A DNA stretch of 64,000 nt, taken from the NCBI GenBank assembly GCA_920105625.2, contig OV050030.1:319104368-319168367 (forward strand), read 5' to 3'. Of the stretch, positions 20,788 through 31,712 are shown one piece after another. The DNA comes from Clusia tigrina (Eukaryota > Arthropoda > Insecta > Diptera > Clusiidae). A program made the translations under genes and the position numbers. Position 1 is the first letter of the stretch, and the number at the start of each line of letters is the position of its first letter. Below the pieces are notes generated by a model. The model did no database searches. It had not been told where the DNA came from and was given only the letters and a program-made list of their open reading frames with translations.

Positions 20788-21162
20788 ATGTGTAAGGCAG
20801 CTGTGTTCTTGGTAGCCTATTTGAGAATTCCAGCGAAATGCAGCGAAACCGCGGAAGCGTGGGTGGAACCCTTGGCAGAAACGGACCTGATTTTGGAATC
20901 ACTGGATAATGTTTGGTTCTCGGAAGACGAGTGGGTGGTGATATCGGAGTTTCGCGATGCTGATCTGGAGCCAGTACTGAAGAAACTAGAAGACTTACAA
21001 GAGAAAACAACGGAGCTTTGCGAGTTAAGAGCAAATACGGCAGGATCTGACGGAAGTAAGAGAGGGTGTGAGATAACGGAAGCGGAATCAATAATAGGGG
21101 TGCTCAGACGAAACGAGCAAGCTATGTCATTTCGGGGTAGCAAACAACGCGCAGCAAGTTGA
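20788..21162 (+). CDS. Hypothetical protein in the 3' region of the outer element, 124 aa, acidic
   Basis: ATG at 20788 to TGA at 21160-21162. The product is acidic and predicted helical in its middle (DEWVVISEFRDADLEPVLKK, then EDLQEKTTELCEL), with a basic C-terminus. It has no signal peptide, transmembrane segment or zinc motif that I can see. It occupies the env position after pol. Its base composition is clearly less A/T-rich than the preceding 1.2 kb, which favours a coding past. I do not recognise the family. It could be part of the same acquired segment as the ODR-4-like frame 109 bases downstream, with which it is in the same register. Confidence 0.4.
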   Translation: MCKAAVFLVAYLRIPAKCSETAEAWVEPLAETDLILESLDNVWFSEDEWVVISEFRDADLEPVLKKLEDLQEKTTELCELRANTAGSDGSKRGCEITEAESIIGVLRRNEQAMSFRGSKQRAAS

Positions 21163-21270
21163 CTCTGATCTTGTGGGTTGTGGTTCAGTGCTTTAATCTA
21201 ATTATTTGTCAATTAAGTGCTGAACGAGTTCCAAAATCTAACATTTTTGTAAATAGTCCGGGACTCCGCG

Positions 21271-21993
21271 ATACGCGCAATACTCCTGAGTATATCAGAC
21301 GAAAATTACCTCCACAAACGTGCTATTGAACATGATTTCTGCTATGGCATTATTATTGGGCAGAACGCCGAGCTGGATAAATACATAGTATTGCATTTGG
21401 CTAAGAACGGAGAGGAGGATAATGACCTGCTATTTGCAACCAACGAGTTGGATAGTAACTCTCAAGGATCTGCAAATCAATTGGATATTGACACACAAGC
21501 CCTGACGAGTCAATGAGTCGGCGCATGCAGAATGACACCAGGCTGTAGTTATTGCACGAGACAGGAAATTGCCAATGAACACACATTCAAAGAAAGCAAA
21601 CGGCTTTTCAGCGAATTGAACAATTTACTTATACAGGGCAATCATTTCTGAAATTCCGTTGAAGACGTCGCTAATGCTGGTTACATATTTTTGGTCTACT
21701 CTACGTTCACCCAGACAGCCACCTGCGAACCGTATACTCAGACTTTGAACGGCGGCACATTCTCGCCAATGGAGTGTCGTTTTGTCCGGAAACCGTTCCG
21801 AGTGGTACATTTTTGATCGCACTCCTCGTTGGAAAAGGGAGGGATCGCCGCGATCATAACGCTGGCAGTGATCGTTTATATTCTGCCAGTTAAGGATACC
21901 CACAACGAGAACCACACCAACGGCGCAACACAACAACCATACCAACAACGGCAGCCGACAACCAGATCATCAGTAGCGGAGGTTATAACGTAA
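21271..21993 (+). pseudogene. ODR-4-like gene remnant carried by the outer retrotransposon
   Basis: One register stays readable for 240 codons and is interrupted only by three TGA codons (21514-21516, 21649-21651, 21814-21816). It begins with ATA where a start ATG would be expected. Successive blocks resemble, from memory, the N-terminal half of the ODR-4 family (an ER membrane protein first known from worm odorant-receptor trafficking): SDENYL, then YGIIIGQNAELDKYIVLHLAK, written here as YGIIIGQNAELDKYIV followed by LHLAKN; then CRMTPGC, SKRLFSELNNLLIQGN, STFTQTATC and FVRKPFR. Their order and spacing fit. The usual length of about 450 residues is not reached; the last 60 residues do not match anything I know. 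It lies on the element's plus strand, before the polypurine tract, with no intron visible. Homology is a recollection, not a search result. Confidence 0.45.
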
Positions 21994-22068
21994 GATTTTT
22001 AGATTTAAATATCATAGCGGAATATGAGAATAAAATGTATTGTACGCCAGTGAGAAAAGAGTTGATGA

Positions 22069-22313
22069 AAGACCAAAAATAAAAAGGGGAAAATATAAAA
22101 GAACAAAATAGAACAAAAGAGAAAAAAAAACTATAAAAAAAGAAAGTCATAGTAAAGAAAGAAAAGAAAAGAAAAAACAAAATAAAAAGAAAAAGAAAAG
22201 AAATCATGATTCAGAAAACAAAAAGAAAAGAAAAAAAGAAAGAAAAGAATAAAAAAAAAGGAAATGAAACGAACCCAAAGTATAAAATAAGGCGGATTGG
22301 AAAAAAAAAAACA
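22069..22313 (+). repeat. Long purine-rich low-complexity tract
   Basis: About 245 bases consisting almost only of A and G on the plus strand (GAAAAAGAAAAG-type runs), just before the 3' end of the outer element. Short frames on either strand here encode Lys/Glu-rich or Phe-rich nonsense and are not genes. It may be an expanded polypurine tract. Confidence 0.8.
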
Positions 22314-22410
22314 TCATACACATGTATTGATTTAAGAAAATGCACTGACTGTTTGGAGTGCAGAAATAAATGTAAACTTTCATTAGAAGTTAGTTGCACT
22401 AACTTATTTT

Positions 22411-22426
22411 AGAAAGAGGAGAGGGA
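22411..22426 (+). other. Polypurine tract of the outer element
   Basis: AGAAAGAGGAGAGGGA lies immediately before the 3' LTR, the standard plus-strand primer position. Confidence 0.85.
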
Positions 22427-22931
22427 TGTTGTGAGTTAGAACCAAACTACCGACGTGTAGCTTACTCACAGCACCGACTCCTAATAGATGCCACACTATG
22501 TTGGATTAGCATGTGCTAAAATTGTGTTATGATAAGGCATTCTTCTAGGGTCTAAGTGTTTTAAGTCAATGTGATCTGTGCCACATTATTATGTAAGCTT
22601 TTAGGGTATTACAGTTCTGCAGTCGAGTCGACGAGGGCAGCGTAATGCACCGTCGCCACTTTTGAAGTGGGTCAGTTGGCTTGACCAACTGACACCAATT
22701 AGCAGGTGCAGAACTGGAACAATAGAAAGGTCAGTTCACAGACTGAGATAGATGTTTAAAAAATAGTATATAAGTATTAGGTTTCGTAATAATAAATGTC
22801 TCTTTTTGTGTTTTGAAACTGAAAAGTTATAGTGTTTGAATTCTACGTTAGGGCTCTTGATTTTTCAGCCACGCGCCCGAAAAACTGCGACAGGACGTCC
22901 CCAGCCAAACAAGGACTCGAGATCCCCAACA
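22427..22931 (+). repeat. 3' LTR of the outer Gypsy element (505 bp)
   Basis: Pairs with 5001-5495, ending CCCCAACA, and is followed by the AAGG target duplication (22932-22935) and satellite. It carries a 10-bp segment (GCGTAATGCACC region near 22632) that the 5' LTR lacks. TATA at 22767-22774. Confidence 0.95.
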
Positions 22932-22935
22932 AAGG

Positions 22936-25900
22936 TGCCTACTACACCTATCAAAGTTTGCAACATTCTAATGTTTGTAGTTTTTTACTGGGGCGCCATA
23001 AAACCTTGAAATTTTGTAACCATAAAGTACTCCTGCCCTTTGTCAATTTAAACTATCAGTCATAGCTATTCTACCCTTGAGTCCAAAATGAAACACTGAT
23101 AAAACTTCAAATGGCCCAATATACTACACCTATCAAAGTTTGCAACATTCAAATATTTGTAGTTTTTTACTGGAGCGTCATAAAACATCGAAATTTTCTG
23201 CCAATGAAGAACTCGTGCTTCTTGCAAACTTAAGCTATCAGTCATAGCTATGCTACCCTTGAGTCCAAATTGAAACACTTATTTATAAAAATTTCAATGG
23301 CCCTAACTTCAATACGGTACGTACTACACCTATCAAAGTTTGCAACATTCAAATGCCTGTAAATTTTTACTGGAGCGCCATAAAAGCTTAAATTTTGTGA
23401 CAATGAAGAACTCGTGCCTCTTGTCAATTTAAACTATCAGTCATAGCTATTCTACCCTTGAGTCCAAAATGAAACAGTGATAAAACTTCGAATGGCCCTA
23501 ATTTCTGTACGGTGCGCCCTATTCCTATCAAAGTTTGCAACATTGAAATGTTTGTAGTTTTTTAGTGGAGCAACATAAAACCATGAAATAATGTGACAAT
23601 AAAGTACTCGTGCTCCTTGCCAATTTAAGGTATCGGTCATAGCTATTCTACCCTTGAGTGCAAAATGAAACACTGTTGAATCTTCAAATGACCCTATCTT
23701 CATACGCTGCGTCCTACACCTATCAAAGTTTTCAACATACAAATGATTGTAACTTTTTACTGCAGCGCCATAAAACCTCGAAATTTTGTGATAATAAAGT
23801 ACTCTTGTCAATTTAAGTTATCGGTCATAGTTATGCCTCCCTTCAGTCCAAATTGAAACACTGATAAAACTTCCAATGGCCGTAACTTCTATACGGTGCG
23901 TACTACACTTATCAAAGTTTGCAACATTCAAATGTTTGTAGTTTTTTAGTGGAGCGTCATAAAACCTTGAAATTTTGTGACAATAAAGTACTCGTGCCCC
24001 TAGTCAGTTTAAGCTATCGGTCATAGCTATGCTGCGCTTGACTCCAAAATGAAACACTGATGAATCTTCAAATGGCTCTATCCTCTAAGCGCTGCGTCCT
24101 ACACCTATCAAAGTTTGCAACATTCGAATGATTGTAACTTTTTACTGCAGCGCCATAAAACCTCGAAATTTTGTGACAATAAAGTACTCTTGTCAATTTA
24201 AGGTATCAGTCATAGCTATGCTAACCTTGAGTCCAAATTGAAACACTGATAAAATTTCCAATGGCCCTATTTCCTATACGGTGCGTACTATACCTATCAA
24301 AGTTTGCAAGATTCAAATACTCGTAACTTTTTACTGGAGCGCCATAAAACATTGAAAATTTCTGCAATCAAGTACTCGTGCATTTTGTCAATTTAAGCTA
24401 TCAGTCATAGCTATTCTACAATTGAGTCCAAAATGAAACACTGATAAAATTCCAAATGGCCCAAATTTCTGTACAGTGCGCCCTATACCTATCAAAGTTT
24501 GCAACATTCAAATGTATGTAGTTTTTTACTGAAGCGTCATAAAACTATGAAATATTGTGACAATAAAGTACTCGTGCCGCTTGTCAATTTAAGCTATCGG
24601 TCATAGCTATTCTACACTTGAGTCCAAAATGAAACACTGATGAATCTCCAAATGTCCCTAACTTCTATACGCTGCGTCCTTCATAGCTAGTCAAAGTTTG
24701 CAATATACAAATGGTGGTAACTATTTATCGGAGCGTCGTAAAACCTAGAAATTTTGTGACAATAAAGTACTCTTGTCAATTTAAGTTACATTCATAGCTA
24801 TGCTACCCTTGGGTCCAAATTGAAACACTGATAAAACTTCCAATGGTCCTATCTTCATACGCTGCGTCCTAGAACTATCAAAGTTTTCAACATACAAATG
24901 ATTGTAACTTTTTACTGGAGCGTCATAAAATCTCGAAATTTTGTGACAATAAAGTACTCTTTTCAATTTAAGTTATCGGTCATAGCTATGCTACCCTTGA
25001 GTCCAAATTGAAACACTGATAAAAATTTCAATGGCCCTAACTTCAATACGGTGCGTACTACACCTATCAAAGTTTGCAACATTCTAATGTTTGTAGTTTT
25101 TTACTGGAGCGTCATAAAACCTCAAAATTTTGTGACAATAATGTACTCTTGTCTATTTAAGTTATCAGTCGTAGCTATGCTACCCTTGAGACCAAAAGGA
25201 AACACTGATGAATCTTCAAATGGCCCTATCTTCATACGCTGCGTCCTATATCTATGAAAGTTTTCAAAATACAAATGATTGTAAATTTTTACTGGAGCGT
25301 CATAAAACCTCGAAATTTTGTGACAATAAAGTACTCTTGTCAATTTTAGTTATCGGTCATAGCTGTGCTACCCTTGAGTCCAAATTGAAACACTGATAGA
25401 ACTTCCAATGGCCCTAACTTATATACGGTGCGTATTACACCTATCAAAGTTTGCAACATTAAAATGCCTGTAAATTTTTCTGGAGCGTCATAAAAGCTTT
25501 AAATTTTGGGACAATGAAGTATTCATGCCTCTTGTCAATTTAAACTGTCAGTCATAGCTATTCTACCCTTGAGCCCTAAATGAAACACTGATAAATCTTC
25601 ATATTGCCCTAATTTCTGTGCGGTGCGCCCTATACCTATCAAAGTTTGCAACATTGAAACGTTTGTAGTTTTTTAGTGGAGCGTCATAAAACCCTGAAAA
25701 ATGTGACAATAAAGTTCTCGTGCTCCATGTCAATTTAAGCTATCGGTCATAGCTATTCTACCCTTGAGTCCAAAATGAAACACTGATGAATCTCTAAATG
25801 GCACTATCTTACGCTGCGTCCTATACCTATGAAAGTTTTCAATATACAAATGATTGTAACTTTTTACTGGAGCGTCATAAAACCTCGAAATTATGTGACA

Positions 25901-28855
25901 ATAAAGTGCTCTTGTCAATTTAAGTTATCGGTCATAGCTATGCTACCCTTGAGTCCAAATTGAAACACTGATAGAACTTCCAATGGCCCTAACTTATATA
26001 CGGTACGTATTACACCTATCAAACTTTGCAACATTCAAATGCCTGTAAAATTTTGCTGGAGCGCCATAAAAGCTTTAAATTTTGTGACAATGATGTATTC
26101 GTGCCTCTTGTCAATTTAAGCTATCAGTCATAGCTATTCTACCCTTGAGTTGTAACTTTTTACTGGAGAGTCATAAAACCTCGAAATTTTGTGACAATGA
26201 AGTACTCGTGCCTCTTGTCAATTTAAGCAATCAGTCAGAGCTATTCTACCCTTGAGTCCAAAATGAAACACTGATATTACTTCAAATGGCCCTAACGGTA
26301 CCTACTACACCTATCAAAGTTTGCAACATTCAAATGTTTGTAGTATTTTACTGGAGAGCCATAAAACCTTGAAATTTTGTTACAATAAAGTACTGGTGCC
26401 CCTTGTCAATTTAAGCTATCGGTCATAGCTATTCTACACTTGAGTCCAAAATGAAACACTGATGAATCTTCAAATGGCCCTGTCTTCATACGCTGCGGCC
26501 TACACCTATGAAAGTTTTCAACATACAAATAATTGTAACTTTTTACTGGAGCGTCATAAAACCTCGAAATTATGTGAAAATAAAGTACTCTTGTTAATTT
26601 AAGTTGTCGGTCATAGCTATGCTACCCTTGAGTCCAAATTGACACACTAATAAAATTTCCAATGGCCCTAACTTATATACGGTGCGTATTAGACCTATCA
26701 AAGTTTGCAACATTCAAATGCCTGTAAAATTTTGCTGGAGTGCCATAAAAGCTTTAAATTTTGTGACAATGATGTATTCGTGCCTCTTGTCAATTTAAGC
26801 TATCAGTCATGGCTATTCTACGCTTGAGTTCAAAATGAAACACTGATGAATCTTCAAATGGCTCTATCTTCTAAGTGCTGCATCCTACACTTATCTAAGT
26901 TTGCAACATTCAAATGTTTGTAGTTTTTTACTGGAGCGTCATAAAATCCTGAAATAATATGAAAATAAAGTACTCGTGCTCCTTGTCAATTTAAGGTATC
27001 GGTCATAGCTATTCCACCCTTGAGTTGTAACTTTTTACTGGAGAGTCATAAAACCTCGAAATTTTGTGACAATGAAGTACTCGTGCCTCTTGTCAATTTA
27101 AGCAATCAGTCAGAGCTATTCTACACTTGAGTCCAAAATGAAACAATGATATTACTTCAAATGGCCCTAACGGAACTTACTACACCTATCAAAGTTTGCA
27201 ACGTAAAAAATGTTTGTAGTTTTTTACTGGAGCGTCATAAAACCTTGAAATTTTGTGAAAATAAAGTACTCGTGCCCCTTGTCAATTTAAGCAATCTGTC
27301 ATAGCTATGCTACCCTTGAGTCGAAAATGAAACACTGATAAATCTTCAAATGGCCCTATCTTCAATACGCTGCGTCCTAAACCTATCAAAGTTTTCAACA
27401 TACAAATGATTGTAACTTTTTACTGGAGCATCACAAAACCTCGAAATTTTGTGACAATAAAGTGCTCTTGTCAATTTAAGTTATCGGTCATAGCTATGCT
27501 ACCATTGAGTCCAAATTGAAACACTGATAAAAATTTCAATGGCCCTAACTTCTATACGGTGCGTGCTACACCTATCAAAGTTTGCAACATTCAAATGCCT
27601 GTAAATTTTTACTGGAGCGCCATAAAAGCTTAAATTTTGTGACAGTGAAGTACTCGTGCCGCTTGTCAATTTAAGCTATCGGTCATAGCTATGCTGCCCT
27701 TGACTCCAAAATGAAACACTGATGAATCTTAAAATGGCTCTATCTTCTCAGCGCTGCATCCTACACCTTTCAAAGTTTGCAACATTCGAATGCTTGTAAC
27801 TTTTTACTGCAACGCCATAAAGCTTGAAATTTTCTGTCAATATAGTACTCGTGCTTCTTGTCAATTTAAGCTATCAGTCATAGCTATTCTACAATTGAGT
27901 CCAAAATGAAACACTGATAAAACTTCAAATGGCCCAATATACCTATTAAAGATTGAAACATTCAAATGTTTGTAGTTTTTTACTGGAGCGTCATAAAACC
28001 TTGAAATTTTGTGAAAATAAAGTACTCGTGCCCCTTGTCAATTTAAGCAATCTGTCATAGCTATGCTACCCTTGAGTCCAAAATGAAACACTGATAAATC
28101 TTCAAATGGTCCTATCTTCAATACGCTGCGTCCTACACCTATCAAAGTTTGCAACATTCAAATGCTCGTAACTTTTTACTGGGGCGCCATAAAACATTGA
28201 AATTTTCTGCAATGAAGTACTCGTGCATCTTATCAATTTAAGCTATCAGTCATAGCCATTCTACAATAGAGTCCAAAATGAAACACTGATGAATCTTCAA
28301 ATGGCCCTGTCTTCATACGCTGGGTCCTACACCTATCAAAGCTTGCAAAATTCAAATGCTGGTAACTATTTACCTGATTTTGTAACAATAAAGTACTCTT
28401 TTCAATTTAAGTTATCGGTCATAGCTATGCTACCCTTGGGTCCAAATTGAAACACTGATAAAACTTCCAATGGCCCTAACTTCTATAAGGTGCGTATTAA
28501 ACCTATCAAAGTTTGCAACATTCTAATGTTTGTAGTTTTTTACTGGAGCGTCATAAAAGCGCGAAATTTTGTGACAATAAAGTACTATTGTCAATTTAAG
28601 TTATTAGTCGTAGCTATGCTACCCTTGAGACCAAAATGAAACACTGATGAATCTTCAAATGGCCCTATCTTCATACGCTGCGTCCTATACCTATGAAAGT
28701 TTTCAACATACAAATGATTATAACTTTTTACTGTAGCGTCATAAAACTTACAAATTTTGTGACAATAAAGTTCTCTTGTCAATTTAAGTTATCAGTCATA
28801 GCTATGCTACCCTTGGGTCCAAATTGAAACACTGAGAAAACTTCCAATGGCCCTA
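22936..28855 (+). repeat. Satellite array, direct orientation, between the outer element and the first LINE copy
   Basis: Resumes with TGCCTACTACACCTATCAAA, in phase with the monomer cut at 5000. The first 1.9 kb repeats variant monomers seen at about 3430-4996. A truncated monomer joint (CTTGAGTTGTAACTTTTTAC, near 26146 and 27021) occurs twice, 875 bases apart. No gene. Monomer-length minus-strand frames of 61-73 codons recur but are discussed under rejected items. Confidence 0.95.
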
Positions 28856-28863
28856 GCTTATAT

Positions 28864-31704
28864 TTATTTATTTTTTTTTTTTATTTCTTCCTCTATATAT
28901 TACAATCTATAACAATAATATTAAGTAATATTTTGAGCAGTTTTGGATTTAATATGCTCTTTTTGCCAATGCCAAAAAAACTTCTTTTATTTATTTGTGT
29001 ATAAAAATTTTCTCTATTTATCCATCATTTTATTTATGTATATAATTAATTATTTATTTTGTTATTGTTATGTATTTATTTTTTTAAACCTTCCTGTAAG
29101 TTCTGCAGGGGTAATTCGCTTCAATCTTCTTGGAGTTGCACCCTCCGTGTCAGCTGCACTACGCAGTTCCAGTTTTTGATGGCGTCTCAGTCGGTGTATA
29201 TGTTTGGTGCTGCATTTTGTGATTGTGTCCTTGATGGCTTCAATGTGTAGATCACTGTGTATAACTTCGTTCGGGATATACCATTCAGCATTTGTAATTG
29301 TTCTTAGTATTCTTGACTGCATTTGTTGTATTGAATTTAAGTTTGATATGCTAGCTGTGTCGCATATCTCGATTCCATATTTCCAGATAGGCGCTATTGT
29401 TGTCTTGTATATTATTAGTTTGTTGTAGAGAGATAGTCTAGATGCTGGTCCAAGTAGCCTGCTTAACAGTCGGTACTTATTTTTTGCATCGTTTCGCTTG
29501 TTAATGATGTGCTGCTTCCAAGTCAATTTTTCGTCTATGGTTATTCCAAGATATTTTGCAGCAGAGTGAGTTTTTTTTTTTGCCCTTTATAGCAGCAAGG
29601 CTGTATTTTGTGGATTTTCTGTTTGTATATACAACTTGTACAGTTTTGTCTTTATTTATCTCTATTCCCCATAAGTCACACCATGTTCAATATATGTTGG
29701 ATTGTATTTGTTGCCTCGTTTTTGTCATTGTGTGATACCATTAGAACTGTGTCGTCTGCGAATGTTGCTATCATCGCATTGATTTTCATTGGAATTGGTA
29801 CATCTGCTGTGAATATTAAGTATAGTAGAGGTCCTAATACGCTGCGTTGTGGTACTCCAGCTGTCATTGGTTGGATGTCAGAGCAATCCTCGTCATATTT
29901 TATGTAGAATTGTCGTTCACTTATATAGCTTTTTAAAATGTTATAATAATTTTGTGGAAATATTCGCTTAAGTTTATATAGAAGTCCTTTGTGCCACACC
30001 TTGTCGAATGCTTTTGCAATGTCAAAGTATACAGCTACGCAGTACTTTTTGTTGTTTATACTTTCAAGGATTTTGTTTACAACCCTGTTGACCTGTTGCA
30101 CAGTTGAGTGTTGTGTTCTAAATCCAACCTGATGGCTGGGTATTACATTTTTTGTTGTTAAGATTGACTCTAATATGTCCTGTAATATCCTTTCAAATAC
30201 TTTCGATAGTATTGGCAATAGACTGATAGGTCGGTAAGAGGTTGTTTTGGTGGCATCTTTTCCTGGCTTTCTGATTGCTGTTATCTGTGCAACTTTCCAT
30301 AAGCGAGAGAAATACTTAGTTTCTAGCATGCAGTTAAATATATTTCGGAAATATATTATACTCGTAGCTATATCAGGCATTTCTTTTAGCATTTTCCCGT
30401 TTATCAGATCATATCCTGGCGCCTTTTTGTCTTTTAATTTTTTAATTTAGTTTTTGATTTCTGCCACTGACGTCTTTTTTGTTTTGGATTGCGGGATATT
30501 TATTACATTGTCAAGATGAGTGGTTTGATTGTCCATTTCGCTTGTAAATATTTCAAGGAAATGTTTGGTCACTGTGTTGGCTTTGTCTTTACTTGTTTTC
30601 GCCCATGTACCGGTTTGTGTTTTGATGAGAGGTTTGTGTATTATTGCACCAGTGAGTTTTCTCGTAGCCTTCCAAAGAGAGTAATTTGATGATGTGGTCG
30701 TTCCCAAGTTCAGCATATGTTTTTCTAGTTCCTTTTCTCTGTTTTTCTGAAGTAAAATTTTCAATTCATTTGTTGCCTTGTTTAGGCTGCGTTTATCTTC
30801 CGGATTCCTAGTAATTTGCCATGTTTTCCGGAGCTTCCTTTTCCATTTAATTTTTCCCTTGATGATCGCTTGTGTACTGTCCGTATTTGCTAACGTTAGC
30901 TTTGGTGTTGAAGCTGTGATTGCTTCGATGACTCTATCATTGAAGTATGCGATTGCGGAATCGATTTAATTTTTTGTTTTTAATCGTATATCTATTTTTA
31001 GTTGTTTTTCCAGTGCGAGACGAAAATTATTCCAGTCAGTTTTATTGTTATAAATGCCTGAGAAAAGTCTTCTCTCTATTAAACCTAGTAATGTCATTAG
31101 GATTGGGGAGTGGTCTGCGGATAATTCTAAACATGATTTAATAATCAGCTGTTTATGAAGAATATTTTTTGTGATGCAGAAGTCTATTAAATCTGTTTTT
31201 TTTTTGTATCTGTTGGCCTATATGTTGGTTCACCAGTGCTAATGAATCGACCATTACTATATCGTATAGCTTTAAGTAACTCGCGTCCTTTTGCGTTTAT
31301 CAACCTTGATTCCCATAAAACACGTTTAGCGTTATAGTCACCTCCGGCTAAATAGCGATTCCCCAGTTTTTTTAAATAGTCTAGATATTGTTCTTTTGTG
31401 TTGTTATATTTTGGTGGACAATAGACAGCAGATACTACAATTTGTCCTTTCGAGTATTTTAGTGCTATTGTGGTTGCTTGAAGGTTTTCTTTTTTATATG
31501 CGTCAAGTTCAATGTTATTTATATATATATATTTTTTTTTTTATAATGATCGCCGTTCCACCGTGAGATTTGTTGTCAGGATGATTTGTGTAATGAATAT
31601 CAAAGTTAGGGAATCTAACATATGTTTTGTAGCATGTGTTTCCGAGATTAACATCACATCTACTGAATTATTTATTAGGAAAGTCTTTAGTTCTAGTTCA
31701 TGGC
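28864..31704 (-). mobile_element. Jockey-clade LINE, 5'-truncated, copy 1
   Basis: Non-LTR retrotransposon inserted in satellite and reading on the minus strand. The 3' end, at the left, has an A/T-rich simple tail (TTATTTATTTTTTT). The 5' end falls a few codons into the endonuclease domain, so ORF1 and the promoter are missing, as usual for incomplete target-primed reverse transcription. The flanking duplication is GCTTATAT (28856-28863) and GATTATAT (31705-31712), the latter with one change. A second copy with the same two junctions lies at 33216-36053. Confidence 0.92.
29068..31704 (-). pseudogene. LINE ORF2 remnant, copy 1 (endonuclease, reverse transcriptase)
   Basis: Reading leftward: start of the APE-type endonuclease (ELKTFLINNSVDVMLISETH, near 31680), then a frameshift not shared with copy 2 (four bases missing near 31628), endonuclease remainder, a linker (30447-30764), reverse transcriptase (29676-30392) with YRPISLLPILSKVFE, AVYFDIAKAFDKVWH, the GVPQ-S-LGPLLY block and catalytic FADDTVLM, and a C-terminal region (29068-29526) beginning TWKQHIINKRNDAK. 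Stops and frameshifts break it into at least five pieces. The reverse transcriptase motifs place it in the Jockey clade. A TAA near 30443 and another near 30965 are also present at the same places in copy 2. Confidence 0.88.
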
Positions 31705-31712
31705 GATTATAT

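Larger units (their letters stand above)
5001..22931 (+). mobile_element. Degenerate Ty3/Gypsy LTR retrotransposon (outer element, about 11.3 kb without its nested insertion)
   Basis: The element is bounded by two LTRs with TGTTG...CAACA ends and is flanked by a 4-bp target duplication AAGG (4997-5000 and 22932-22935) inside a satellite monomer. In order it has a 5' LTR, a tRNA-Ser-like primer site, a long leader, gag, protease, reverse transcriptase, RNase H, integrase, a 2.8-kb 3' region, a polypurine tract and a 3' LTR. This domain order is that of Ty3/Gypsy. The LTRs differ at about 16 positions over roughly 494 aligned bases plus a 10-bp indel, by eye about 3%, so it is not recent. gag is split by a second retrotransposon at 8077-14699, and pol carries several frameshifts and a nonsense codon. 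I cannot name the lineage. Confidence 0.95.

Noticed and set aside
21625..21948. Minus-strand 107-codon frame with a hydrophobic N-terminus resembling a signal anchor
   Set aside because: It lies antisense to the ODR-4-like frame, which has better family resemblance; probably a shadow.
21271..21993. The TGA-only interruptions as selenocysteine or readthrough codons
   Set aside because: Three TGA in a decayed element, with an ATA in place of the start codon, is better explained by mutation. No family knowledge supports selenocysteine here.
19583..22068. An errantivirus env gene after pol
   Set aside because: No signal peptide plus cleavage site plus membrane anchor in one frame; the best frame resembles another family.
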